Assembly (NCBI RefSeq): GCF_029945685.1
Contig: NZ_JAQSDA010000028.1
Location: 1 to 64,000 of the forward strand
Direction of reading: 5' to 3'
Origin: Polaromonas sp.
Lineage (GTDB): Bacteria; Pseudomonadota; Gammaproteobacteria; Burkholderiales; Burkholderiaceae_C
Length of the DNA: 64,000 bases
Positions 29,246-38,823 of the stretch are shown one piece after another. Under the pieces are notes generated by a model, which ran no database searches, was not told the DNA's origin, and worked only from the letters and a program-made list of their open reading frames with translations. Each line of letters starts with the position of its first letter. Within the stretch, counting starts at the first letter, position 1. A program made the translations under genes and the position numbers.

Positions 29246-30229
29246 TCAGGACAGTCGTGTCACGCCCGGCAGTTCGCAGGCGTAAATCGCGTTGCGCAGG
29301 GCGGCAATCGCCTCATACCGGGTGAAACTGCGGCGCCAGGCCAGCACCACACGCCGCGTCGGCACATGACCTTCAAACGGCAGGTAGCGGATGTAGGAGG
29401 GCAACTCCGGCACTTCCCGGTTTTTGGCTTTGGCAACGGCTTTGGCCGGCGCCGGGGGCAGCAGGGCCTCCTTGGGCACGCTCAACCGAGGCACCAGCGT
29501 CACACCCATGCCGGCCGCCACCATGTGTTTGATGGTCTCCAGCGACGAGCCTTCAAAACTCTTGCGTATGCCCTCGGCATTGCTCGAAAACCGGGCGAAC
29601 TCGGGGCAGACTTCGAGTACATGGTCGCGAAAGCAGTGGCCGGTGCCCAGCAGCAGCATGGTTTCCTTTTTCAGCTCTTCGGCGGTGATGTTGCTGCGCG
29701 AGGCCAGCGGATGGTTGCTCGGCACGGCAGCCATGAAGGGCTCGTCGTACAGCGGCGCAATCGCCAGGTTGGTGTCGGGAAAAGGCTCGGCCAGGATGGC
29801 GCAGTCGATCTCGCCGGTGCGCAGTTCTTCCAGAAGCTTGACGGTGAAGTTTTCCTGCAGCATCAGGGGCATTTGCGGCGTGAGCGCAATCGCCTGGCGC
29901 ACCAGGTCGGGCAGCAGGTACGGGCCGATGGTGTAGATCACGCCCAGGCGCAAGGCGCCGGCCAGCGGGTCCTTGCCGCGCTTGGCAATCTCGCGGATGC
30001 TGTCGGCCTGTTCCAGCACGCTTTGCGCCTGGCGCACGATTTCTTCACCCAGCGGCGTCACCGTGATCTCGTTGGCGTTGCGCTCGAACAGCTTGACCTG
30101 CAGCTCTTCCTCGAGCTTCTTGATCGCCACGCTCAAGGTCGGCTGCGATACGTGACAAGCCTCGGCGCCCTTGCCGAAGTGCTTTTCGCGGGCGACGGCG
30201 ACGATGTATTTGAGTTCGGTGAGCGTCAT
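29246..30229 (-). CDS. oxyR: Hydrogen-peroxide sensor, LysR family
   Basis: 327 residues. N-terminal LysR helix-turn-helix (KHFGKGAEACHVSQPTLSVA), then a sensor domain with the redox pair in LLGTGHCFRDHVLEVC, corresponding to Cys199 and Cys208 of E. coli OxyR. Oxidation joins them into a disulphide and activates peroxide-defence genes. CACAAT then six bases precede the ATG without a ribosome site, suggesting a leaderless mRNA. Adjacent dps is a likely target. Confidence 0.93.
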   Translation of the reverse strand: MTLTELKYIVAVAREKHFGKGAEACHVSQPTLSVAIKKLEEELQVKLFERNANEITVTPLGEEIVRQAQSVLEQADSIREIAKRGKDPLAGALRLGVIYTIGPYLLPDLVRQAIALTPQMPLMLQENFTVKLLEELRTGEIDCAILAEPFPDTNLAIAPLYDEPFMAAVPSNHPLASRSNITAEELKKETMLLLGTGHCFRDHVLEVCPEFARFSSNAEGIRKSFEGSSLETIKHMVAAGMGVTLVPRLSVPKEALLPPAPAKAVAKAKNREVPELPSYIRYLPFEGHVPTRRVVLAWRRSFTRYEAIAALRNAIYACELPGVTRLS

Positions 30230-30824
30230 GGGCTTATTGTGCGGCTTTTCGTGGTGGACTTTCCAGAGCTTGCGGCTTTAGCACCAAGCCGGGTCTTGCC
30301 CGACATGCGAGGCACTTCCTGTCAGTTGTCCCAAGCCTCACGCTGCGTTTGAGGCTTGCGATGGACAGCAGGTCCGACTCCCCACTCCCTCCCCCCGCCC
30401 CTCCCTCGCCCCGCTGGGCGATGGCGGGGAGCTTCATTTGGCCGCGTGTGCTGCGCTTGCGTGCAAACATGACGATCCCGTACTCCGACGATGACGCGCA
30501 AAGCGCGTCATCGTCTCCCCGCACCCGAACCCGCATTTGTCCCCCCACCCGTCGGGCTGGGCCGAGGAGCACAGCCGAAAGCGGATCAGGGCGAGCGATT
30601 GTCTGAGCCGAAGGCGAGTTCGAGCTCGACCCCGCTTTTGGCGAGCACCGGAGGTTGCCCCGGAGCGCAGCGCAGGGGACCCAGACCATCGGGTCGCCTT
30701 TCTTTTGGGTACTTTTCTTTGGCGAAGCAAAGACAAAGTGCCTCGCCCGCCGGGGCGAGACCCGGCTTGGTCGCGCACCAACGAAGCCTGAAGCATTGAA
30801 GACGCAGGCTGCAGCAACCCGACT
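30230..30824. repeat. Gene-free hairpin-rich intergenic repeat region
   Basis: No protein could be supported in these 595 bases. They hold several strong inverted repeats: CAAGCCTCA/TGAGGCTTG at 30332-30358, a perfect 13-bp hairpin at 30487-30515, and the paired segments ACTTTTCTTTG and CAAAGACAAAGT near 30712-30742. I recognise the block around GGGTCGCCTTTCTTTTGGGT as a sequence often seen between genes in Burkholderiales and Xanthomonadales. It probably ends transcripts from recG and is a dispersed non-coding repeat. Confidence 0.55.
30487..30515. repeat. Perfect 13-bp hairpin with AAA loop
   Basis: GACGATGACGCGC and its exact complement flank a three-base AAA loop. The stem is GC-rich and has no U tract on either side. 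It is part of the gene-free repeat region between oxyR and recG. Confidence 0.75.
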
Positions 30825-32945
30825 TCAAGCCTTCAAAAACTCCGCCTTCCCCCCCAGCCAGCGCAGGATATGCCGATGCGCCAGCTCAGGGTACTTGTCC
30901 AGCATCACCGGCGCCAGGGCCCGCGCCCAGGCCAGCAGCTCGGCATCGGTCGTCACGTCCGCAAACCGCAGCAGCGGCGCGCCCGACTGCCGCGCACCCA
31001 GAAACTCGCCGGGACCGCGGATCTCGAGGTCGCGGCGGGCGATCTCGAAGCCATCCTGCGTCTCCACCATGGCCTTGAGGCGGGCGCGTGCGGTTTCGCC
31101 CAGGCGCGGCGCGTCCCCGGTCGAGTACAGCAACACACAGGCTGACGCCGCCGCGCCGCGCCCGACCCGGCCGCGCAGCTGGTGCAGCTGGCTCAGCCCG
31201 AAACGCTCGGCGTGTTCAATCACCATCAGCGAGGCATTGGGTACATCGACGCCGACTTCGATCACCGTGGTGCTGACCAGCACGCCGAGTTGGCCGCTGG
31301 TGAACAACGCCATCACCGCTTTCTTTTCAGCCGGCGGCATGCGTGAATGCAGCAGGCCAACCTGCGTGCCGGGCAAGGCGGCGCTCAGTGCTTCGTGCGT
31401 CTGGGTGGCGTTGATCAGGTCGACCGATTCGCTCTCTTCGATCAGCGGGCAGACCCAGTAGACCTGCCGGCCCTCGGCGAGCTGGCTGCGGATGCGTTCG
31501 ACCACCTCGTCGCGTCGCGTTTCGCTGACCACCCTGGTGACGATGGGCGTGCGCCCCGGTGGCAGTTCGTCGATGGTGGAGACGTCGAGGTCGGCGTAAT
31601 AACTCATGGCCAGGGTGCGCGGAATCGGCGTAGCCGTCATCATCAGAAGATGGGGCTCTTCCCCGCCCTGCGTCATCTTGCTGCGCAGCGCCAGCCGCTG
31701 CGCCACACCGAAGCGGTGCTGCTCGTCGATGATGGCCAGCGCCAGGTTCTTGAAAACCACCTTGTCCTGGATCACCGCATGGGTGCCGACCACCAGGCCG
31801 GCCGCGCCGCTGGCAATCATGGCCAGGGCTTCGCGCCGATCTTTCGCCTTCTGGCTGCCGGTGAGCCAGGCGGTCTGGATGCCCAGTGGTTCGAGCCAGC
31901 CGATCAGCTTGCGAAAATGCTGCTCGGCCAGGATCTCGGTCGGCGCCATCAGCGCGCACTGCCAGTCGGCGTCCATGCAGCGCGCCGCCGCCAGCGCTGC
32001 CACCACGGTTTTGCCGGAGCCGACATCGCCCTGCAGCAGGCGGTGCATGGGCACATTTTTCTGCAGGTCGGCCGCGATCTCGGCGCCCACGCGCTGCTGC
32101 GCGGCCGTCAGTCGAAAGGGCAGGCGCTCCAGCAACTGCTCCTGCAGCGTGCACTGGGGGCCGTGCACAGGCGCCCTCAGCGCCGGCGCACGCATGGCGG
32201 CGCGTACGCGGCGTGCCTGCAGCTGCGACAGCTGCTGCGCCAGCAACTCCTCGGCCTTCAGGCGCTGCCAGGCCGGGTGGCTGCGGTCCTCCAGGGTCGC
32301 CAGCATCACATCCGGCGTCGGGTGGTGCAAAAACTGTAGCGCCTCGCGCAGACTGGACAAGGGCTGCGGCATGTTTTTACTTAAAAATTCGGTCGGAAGG
32401 GTTTCCGCCAGGTCGGCCCGTGCCAGCCCGCCCAGCACGGCCTTGCGCAGATAGGCCTGCGGCAAACCGGCCACCGTGGGGTACACCGGCGTCAGCGCGG
32501 TGGCGAGTTCACCGCCGGCAGCGCGAAAACCCGGGTGCACCATTTCGCGGCTCACAAAACCGCCACGGATCTCGCCGCGCACCCGCACGCGCGCGCCCAC
32601 ACTGAGGGTTTTCTGGTGCGAGGGGTAAAAATTGATGAAACGCAGCACGCAGGTGTCGCTGCCGTCGTCCACCGTCACGCGCAGCTGCCGGCGCGGGCGG
32701 AACGTGATTTCACTATGGGTGACCTGCGCCTCGATCTGCACCATGTCACCGTCGCGTGCATCGGCCAGCCGGGTGATGCGGGTTTCGTCCTCGTAACGCA
32801 GCGGCAGGTGCAGCGCCAGGTCGATGTCACGGCGCAGGCCCAGCTTTTCAAGGGCTTTCTGCGGCGGGGACTTGGGCGCCACGGCGTTGCCGGTGCCAGC
32901 CTCAGCCGGCGGCGCCTTGCGGGGAGAAGCTGCGGGGGGGGACAT
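30825..32945 (-). CDS. recG: ATP-dependent DNA helicase RecG
   Basis: 706 residues from Met at 32945. An upstream Met at 32960 is possible, but CACAAT then six bases before 32945 looks like a leaderless start. A wedge/OB domain ([20 protein letters not shown]) precedes two helicase domains: Walker [25 protein letters not shown] box [13 protein letters not shown], motif [23 protein letters not shown], and motifs V-VI ending [17 protein letters not shown]. It rescues stalled replication forks. It faces queA head to head. Confidence 0.95.
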   Translation of the reverse strand: MSPPAASPRKAPPAEAGTGNAVAPKSPPQKALEKLGLRRDIDLALHLPLRYEDETRITRLADARDGDMVQIEAQVTHSEITFRPRRQLRVTVDDGSDTCVLRFINFYPSHQKTLSVGARVRVRGEIRGGFVSREMVHPGFRAAGGELATALTPVYPTVAGLPQAYLRKAVLGGLARADLAETLPTEFLSKNMPQPLSSLREALQFLHHPTPDVMLATLEDRSHPAWQRLKAEELLAQQLSQLQARRVRAAMRAPALRAPVHGPQCTLQEQLLERLPFRLTAAQQRVGAEIAADLQKNVPMHRLLQGDVGSGKTVVAALAAARCMDADWQCALMAPTEILAEQHFRKLIGWLEPLGIQTAWLTGSQKAKDRREALAMIASGAAGLVVGTHAVIQDKVVFKNLALAIIDEQHRFGVAQRLALRSKMTQGGEEPHLLMMTATPIPRTLAMSYYADLDVSTIDELPPGRTPIVTRVVSETRRDEVVERIRSQLAEGRQVYWVCPLIEESESVDLINATQTHEALSAALPGTQVGLLHSRMPPAEKKAVMALFTSGQLGVLVSTTVIEVGVDVPNASLMVIEHAERFGLSQLHQLRGRVGRGAAASACVLLYSTGDAPRLGETARARLKAMVETQDGFEIARRDLEIRGPGEFLGARQSGAPLLRFADVTTDAELLAWARALAPVMLDKYPELAHRHILRWLGGKAEFLKA

Positions 32946-32962
32946 GGGACAATTGTGCATCC
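32946..32962. promoter_or_regulatory. Shared 17-bp start region of recG and queA
   Basis: The two divergent start codons are only 17 bases apart. The near-palindrome GACAATTGTG at their centre reads GACAAT on the plus strand (nine bases before queA ATG) and CACAAT on the minus strand (six bases before recG ATG). One site may therefore act as the -10 for both genes. Confidence 0.45.
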
Positions 32963-34009
32963 ATGAAGACCTTGTTCAGCCTCAGTGACTTTGATTTCAC
33001 ACTCCCCGGCGAACTGATCGCCCAGCACCCCGCCGCCGAACGCAGCGCCTCGCGCCTGCTGGACGGGCGCAGCGACTCGCCCGTGGACCGGCGTTTTACC
33101 GAGCTGCCGGACCTGCTGCAGCCGGGCGACCTGCTGGTGCTCAACGACACCCAGGTCGTCAAGGCGCGGCTGTTCGGGCAGAAAAGCAGCGGCGGCCGGC
33201 TGGAACTGCTGATCGAACGGGTGCTGTCGCCCACGCCGGAGGCGGGCCACGAAGTCGCCGCCCACATGAAGGTCAGCAAGAAGCCGCTGCCGGGTGCAGT
33301 GCTGCAGATGGACGGCGGCTTCACCGCCACACTGCTGGGCCGCTGGCCGAACGAGGATGGGCCGCTGTACCGCTTCGCCATGAGCAGCGATCCGTATGCG
33401 CTGATGGCCAGCCACGGCCATGTACCGCTGCCGCCGTACATCACCCACACCGACTCGGCCGTGGACGAGCAGCGCTACCAGACAGTTTTTGCCAGGAACC
33501 CGGGCGCCGTGGCCGCGCCCACGGCCGCGCTGCATTTCGACGAATCCGTGCTGGCCCGGCTGGCCGCCCGTGGCGTGCAACGCGCCACCGTCACGCTGCA
33601 CGTCGGCGCCGGCACTTTCCAGCCGGTGAAGGCCGAAAACATCGCCGACCACGTGATGCATTTCGAGCGCTTCGAGGTGCCGCAGGCCACGCTGCAGGCC
33701 ATCCAGGACTGCAAGGCCAGAGGCGGCCGGGTGGTCGCGGTCGGCACCACCTGCGTGCGCGCCCTCGAGTCAGCGGCCAGGTTCGGCCCCGATTACAAGG
33801 ACACCAACATCTTCATCACACCGGGCTTCGAGTTCCAGGTGGTGGACCTGTTGCTGACCAATTTCCACCTGCCCAAAAGCACGCTGATGATGCTGGTCAG
33901 CGCTTTTGCCGGTTACGAACACATCATGGCGCTTTACCGCCACGCCATCAACCGGCGTTACCGCTTCTTCAGCTACGGCGACGCCATGCTGCTGCAACGA
34001 AGCCCCTGA
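32963..34009 (+). CDS. queA: S-adenosylmethionine:tRNA ribosyltransferase-isomerase
   Basis: 348 residues, the normal length. It converts preQ1 at position 34 of certain tRNAs to epoxyqueuosine using SAM. Signatures are [40 protein letters not shown] and the C-terminal [20 protein letters not shown]. It is followed 12 bp later by tgt, the preceding enzyme of the pathway. No ribosome site stands before the ATG. Confidence 0.97.
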   Translation: MKTLFSLSDFDFTLPGELIAQHPAAERSASRLLDGRSDSPVDRRFTELPDLLQPGDLLVLNDTQVVKARLFGQKSSGGRLELLIERVLSPTPEAGHEVAAHMKVSKKPLPGAVLQMDGGFTATLLGRWPNEDGPLYRFAMSSDPYALMASHGHVPLPPYITHTDSAVDEQRYQTVFARNPGAVAAPTAALHFDESVLARLAARGVQRATVTLHVGAGTFQPVKAENIADHVMHFERFEVPQATLQAIQDCKARGGRVVAVGTTCVRALESAARFGPDYKDTNIFITPGFEFQVVDLLLTNFHLPKSTLMMLVSAFAGYEHIMALYRHAINRRYRFFSYGDAMLLQRSP

Positions 34010-35185
<1,176 letters not shown>

Positions 35186-35215
35186 CCCGCTGTCAATCAG
35201 AAACAAGGAGTTCCC

Positions 35216-36217
35216 ATGCAATACCGCCGCCTTGGAAGCAGCAACCTGAAGGTGTCCGTCCTGTGCCTGGGCACCATGATGTTCGGCCAGCAGACGCCGG
35301 ACGACGAGGCGGCGCGCATCGTCGCTTCAGCGAAAGACCACGGCATCAATTTCATCGACACCGCCGACGTTTACAACGAAGGCAGGTCGGAGACCTTGCT
35401 GGGCCAATTGCTGGCCGGGCAACGTTCGCACTGGGTGCTGGCCAGCAAGCTGGGCAACCAGGCCGGCCCGGGTGTGAACCAGGGCCATTATTCGCGCAGC
35501 TGGATCATGCAGCAGACCGATGCCATCCTGGCGCGGCTGGGCACCGACTATCTCGACATCCTGTACCTGCACCGCGACTTCCATGGCGAAAATCTTGAAG
35601 AAGCGGTGCGAGCCATCGGTGACCTGATTCGCGCGGGGAAAATTCGCAGTTTTGGCCTGTCCAACTTTCGTGGCTGGCGCATTGCCGAGATCGTGCGCCT
35701 CTGCGAACAAACCGGCGCGCCGCAACCGGTGGTCTGCCAGCCCTATTACAACCTGCTCAACCGCGGCCCCGAGGTGGAAATCCTGCCGGCCTGCGGCCAC
35801 TATGGCCTGGGCGTTGTGCCTTACAGCCCGCTGGCACGCGGCGTGCTCACGGGCAAGTACCCGCCGGGCCAGCCACCGGCCGAAGGCACACGCGCAGGCA
35901 GCGGGGACAAGCGCATCCTGGAAACCGAGTTTCGCGAAGAGTCACTGGTCATTGCCCAGAAGATCAAGGCGCGCTGCGAGGCCAAAGGCTGGGTCCCGGG
36001 GCAGTTTGCCGCCGCCTGGGTGCTGGCCAATCCGCTGGTCAGCTCGGTGATTGCCGGACCGCGCCTGCTCTCACACCTGGAAGACGTCTACGGCGCGACC
36101 GAGCTGGTGCTGGACCGCGACGACGAGGCCTTCATCAACGCGTTGGTGATTCCGGGCCACGCCTCCAGCCACGGCTACAACGACCCGAGCTACCCCTTTT
36201 ACGGTCGCCCGGTCTGA
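35216..36217 (+). CDS. Aldo/keto reductase
   Basis: 333 residues of a TIM-barrel NADPH-dependent oxidoreductase. Catalytic residues are visible: Asp and Tyr in FIDTADVYNEGRSETLLG, Lys in WVLASKLGN and His in ILYLHRDFHGENLEE. The cofactor-binding end is SSVIAGPRLLSHLEDVYGA. It has a good AAGGAG ribosome site and lies 30 bp after tgt. Substrate not predictable; the type resembles YajO/AKR12-14 members. Confidence 0.9.
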   Translation: MQYRRLGSSNLKVSVLCLGTMMFGQQTPDDEAARIVASAKDHGINFIDTADVYNEGRSETLLGQLLAGQRSHWVLASKLGNQAGPGVNQGHYSRSWIMQQTDAILARLGTDYLDILYLHRDFHGENLEEAVRAIGDLIRAGKIRSFGLSNFRGWRIAEIVRLCEQTGAPQPVVCQPYYNLLNRGPEVEILPACGHYGLGVVPYSPLARGVLTGKYPPGQPPAEGTRAGSGDKRILETEFREESLVIAQKIKARCEAKGWVPGQFAAAWVLANPLVSSVIAGPRLLSHLEDVYGATELVLDRDDEAFINALVIPGHASSHGYNDPSYPFYGRPV

Positions 36218-36228
36218 GTCTATAACAT

Positions 36229-36290
36229 GCTATTAAATCAGTAGCTGCTTGCGCCCTGTGCATAAGGGCTGCAGGCAGTTTTTACTTGAA
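36229..36290 (+). repeat. 62-nt dispersed repeat, copy after the aldo/keto reductase
   Basis: Begins GCTATTAAATCAGTAGCTGC and ends TTTTTACTTGAA. It lies between two convergent genes. It is the same length, with the same block order, as the copies near 27857, 44019, 49354 and 57597. Confidence 0.8.
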
Positions 36291-36297
36291 TTCCGGC

Positions 36298-37632
36298 TCA
36301 ACCCTGCTTCTGGAACAGCACCAGCTTGGTTTCGGTGGCCACCATGCCGTCCTTGCCGGCGGTCATCGACACCTCGTAACGGGTGCCAGGCAGCGGAAAC
36401 TGCGGCGAGAAGCTGAAGGAGAAGTTGCCGTTGCCATCGGCCTGAACCCGCTGCGTCAGCAAGTCCTGGTTCAGCCCGAAGAGGCCGGCGAGCGTTCCGA
36501 CGGCGCTGACCTTGACATCGACCACCGCGCCTGGGGCGGTGCGGCCGCGCACCACCACCGGGCTGCCTTCGACCGAAGCGTTGTTGGCGTGGCTGGTGAC
36601 CTGCAACAGCACGGTCGCAGGCGCGGCGCTCACGGCCGAAGCCACGTCAAAACTCCAGGTCTGACGCACGGCATTGCCCACCATGTCCTTGGCGGTCACG
36701 TCCACGGCGTAGCGGCCGGCCGGCAGGTCGGCGCGGTAGGTGAAGAACTGCGGTGTGATCTGGGCCGCGGCGGTGACATCGCGCCCGGCCAGCATGATGC
36801 GAACACTTTTGGGGTCCACGCCCACGCCGCCGGCATCGTCAAAGGTGCCGGACACCGAGGTGTTGGCGCTGCGCGTGATGGACTCACCGTCGCGTGGCGA
36901 CAGGTTGCGGATCACGGGCGGCTTCGCATCGGCCATCAGAGGCTGGGTCAGGGTGGAGGTCACCGCGCGGTCGCCGACACGCAGGGTGGCAACGACAGGC
37001 CGTGAGGGTGCGAGGTTGTCCAGACGACGGATGGTGTAGGCGCCCTCATACACACCGGGCCGCACTTCGCGCATCGCGACGTTGTTGATGACACCGGGAA
37101 TGTCGAAATCTGCCGTACCGCCTGGCGCGCCGTTCAGCGTGAAGCGAAGTTCAGCGCCCGGTTCGAGCTTGTCGACCGGAGCCACCGTGAAGCGGTCGAT
37201 TTTCAGGCCGACCGGCGGCGCCGCAGCCACGTCCTGGCGTGCGATGCCGGCGGGAAAGGTGTAGTTGGTCGCGATGCTGCGGTTGCGCACTTTCAACGTG
37301 GCACGTATGGCGCTGCTTTCCGTGATCCGGTCCTGGCGCCGGAGGGTGTAGCTTCCCGTGTAGACCCCCCGTGCGGTTTCCTTGAGCACGATGGTGCGGG
37401 GCACACCGCGAACATTGAGGCTGACCTGGCCGCGCGGTGAGCCTTCCACCGTGAACTCCAGAGTGGCGCCGGCCCGGAGACCGTCGTCTGTTCCCACCTG
37501 CAGTGATCGCAACTCCAGGGCGGCGGGTTGTGCCAGGACCGTGCCCGGCAGGACCAGCAGGGCGGTGGCGGCGGGAAGCAGCAGAAAAAGGGCTGCCACC
37601 TGGTTGCGAATCTGTTTTTTCATGGTGTTCAA
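36298..37632 (-). CDS. Exported protein with tandem beta-sandwich-like repeats
   Basis: 444 residues with a signal peptide (QVAALFLLLPAATALLVLPG, then TVLAQ). Two related blocks follow: LRAGATLEFTVEGSPRGQVS...GVYTGSYTLRRQD (about 50-105) and LEPGAELRFTLNGAPGGTAD...GVYEGAYTIRRLD (about 155-215). Then come two further Ig-like segments (about 240-330 and 340-440), the last with SPVVVRGRTAPGAVVDVKVS. The architecture suits a periplasmic or cell-surface binding or scaffold protein. No catalytic motif and no family name I can give with confidence. Confidence 0.75.
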   Translation of the reverse strand: MNTMKKQIRNQVAALFLLLPAATALLVLPGTVLAQPAALELRSLQVGTDDGLRAGATLEFTVEGSPRGQVSLNVRGVPRTIVLKETARGVYTGSYTLRRQDRITESSAIRATLKVRNRSIATNYTFPAGIARQDVAAAPPVGLKIDRFTVAPVDKLEPGAELRFTLNGAPGGTADFDIPGVINNVAMREVRPGVYEGAYTIRRLDNLAPSRPVVATLRVGDRAVTSTLTQPLMADAKPPVIRNLSPRDGESITRSANTSVSGTFDDAGGVGVDPKSVRIMLAGRDVTAAAQITPQFFTYRADLPAGRYAVDVTAKDMVGNAVRQTWSFDVASAVSAAPATVLLQVTSHANNASVEGSPVVVRGRTAPGAVVDVKVSAVGTLAGLFGLNQDLLTQRVQADGNGNFSFSFSPQFPLPGTRYEVSMTAGKDGMVATETKLVLFQKQG

Positions 37633-37725
37633 ACCTGGAGTAAGGATTTGCCCACTGTGATCGCAACGAAGCGTAATACCTGTAAGAGAAGAAGGGCGCC
37701 GAGCGTAGGCGGCGAGCGAAAACCG

Positions 37726-38775
37726 TCAAGGACAGGACGCCGTTTTGGCATCCGCGCCGCAGGCATGACAGAACTTGGCAAACGCGCTTTTGCGCGTCGT
37801 GCAGATGCCGCAATGGTCAAACAGGCCGATGCCGCAGTGCGGGCAAAAGTCGATCTCCTGGTTTTTCAGATCCACCGCGCGTTCACAGCCGGGGCATACG
37901 CCTTTGGACAGGCGCGTCAGCGCCGTGTCGTAGCTGAGTTCCTCGCGGCGTTGTGCGTCGGGCAGCTGTTCGGCCAGTTTCTGTTTTTCCAGATAACGGT
38001 TCAGCGAAACAATCGCCTGCCGCCCGACCAGCACCGTGACGACAATGCCGACGATGTAGCGCACATAACCGCCATAACTGGGCAGATAGGGCACGAGCTC
38101 GACGAAAAAGGCGAACAACGCAAAAAAAATGAAGCCCCAGACAAAAGGCCAGTAAGTACTCTTGCGTTTTTTCGCAAACAGCCAGCCGGCCGCCACCAGC
38201 AGCGGCAGGGTCAGCGCCAGCCGGTACAGAAAAACGCGCAGCTCCTGGGCGCGCTGCGCTTTTTGCCACTTGTCCTGCGCCGCACGCTCCAGCTCGACAA
38301 TGCGTTCACGCGTGCGCGTCGCGCCCTGGCTGGCATCCAGCGCCTTTTGCTGCTCGGCTTCCATCGTGGCCAGCGCCTGGCGCTCGGCCGCCTTCAGCGT
38401 ATCCAGCGCACGTGTCCGTTCAACCAGCTCCGGGTCCTGTTCGGCCCGATCGGTCGCGCGCCGCGTCGCCAGCCAGTTGCTGAAGGTCTCGCCGGCCGAG
38501 CGCGAATTGGCCTGGGCCACGCGCAGCTTGAGCCGCGCCTGCTCCAGCGCTTCCTGCGCCTGGCGGCCCTGGCGCTCCGCCGTCTTGAGACTCTCGCGTG
38601 CCTCGGTGGCAGCGGGCTGCTCGATGAAATCGTCCAGGGTCAGGACCTTCTCGACCTGCGGCAGGTCGCCCACGACGGTGCTGCCCAGGCCGATCAGGAA
38701 GGCGGCGAACACCAAGGCGACCAGCCAGAGGCCGCGCTGAAACCATTTTTCGGACAGTCGTAATGCTTTGCTCAT
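37726..38775 (-). CDS. Membrane protein with coiled coil and double zinc ribbon
   Basis: 349 residues. Layout: N-terminal membrane helix (GLWLVALVFAAFLIGLGSTV), a long Ala/Glu/Arg-rich coiled coil (about 55-180), two or three membrane helices (LTLPLLVAAGWLFAKKRKST; GFIFFALFAFFVELVPYLP; IVGIVVTVLVGRQAIVSL) and a C-terminal zinc region with CPGC, CPHC, CGIC and CHAC pairs. The zinc part is probably cytoplasmic. Function unknown; the combination suggests a scaffold or sensor in the inner membrane. Confidence 0.75.
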   Translation of the reverse strand: MSKALRLSEKWFQRGLWLVALVFAAFLIGLGSTVVGDLPQVEKVLTLDDFIEQPAATEARESLKTAERQGRQAQEALEQARLKLRVAQANSRSAGETFSNWLATRRATDRAEQDPELVERTRALDTLKAAERQALATMEAEQQKALDASQGATRTRERIVELERAAQDKWQKAQRAQELRVFLYRLALTLPLLVAAGWLFAKKRKSTYWPFVWGFIFFALFAFFVELVPYLPSYGGYVRYIVGIVVTVLVGRQAIVSLNRYLEKQKLAEQLPDAQRREELSYDTALTRLSKGVCPGCERAVDLKNQEIDFCPHCGIGLFDHCGICTTRKSAFAKFCHACGADAKTASCP

Positions 38776-38823
38776 GGAGGCTCCAGTTTCAGGGAAAAGT
38801 GTGTAACGAGGCAGCCTGCAGTG

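Noticed and set aside
30655-31461. 268-codon plus-strand frame starting in the repeat region
   Set aside because: It covers the intergenic repeat and the 3' end of recG in antisense; codon content looks random.
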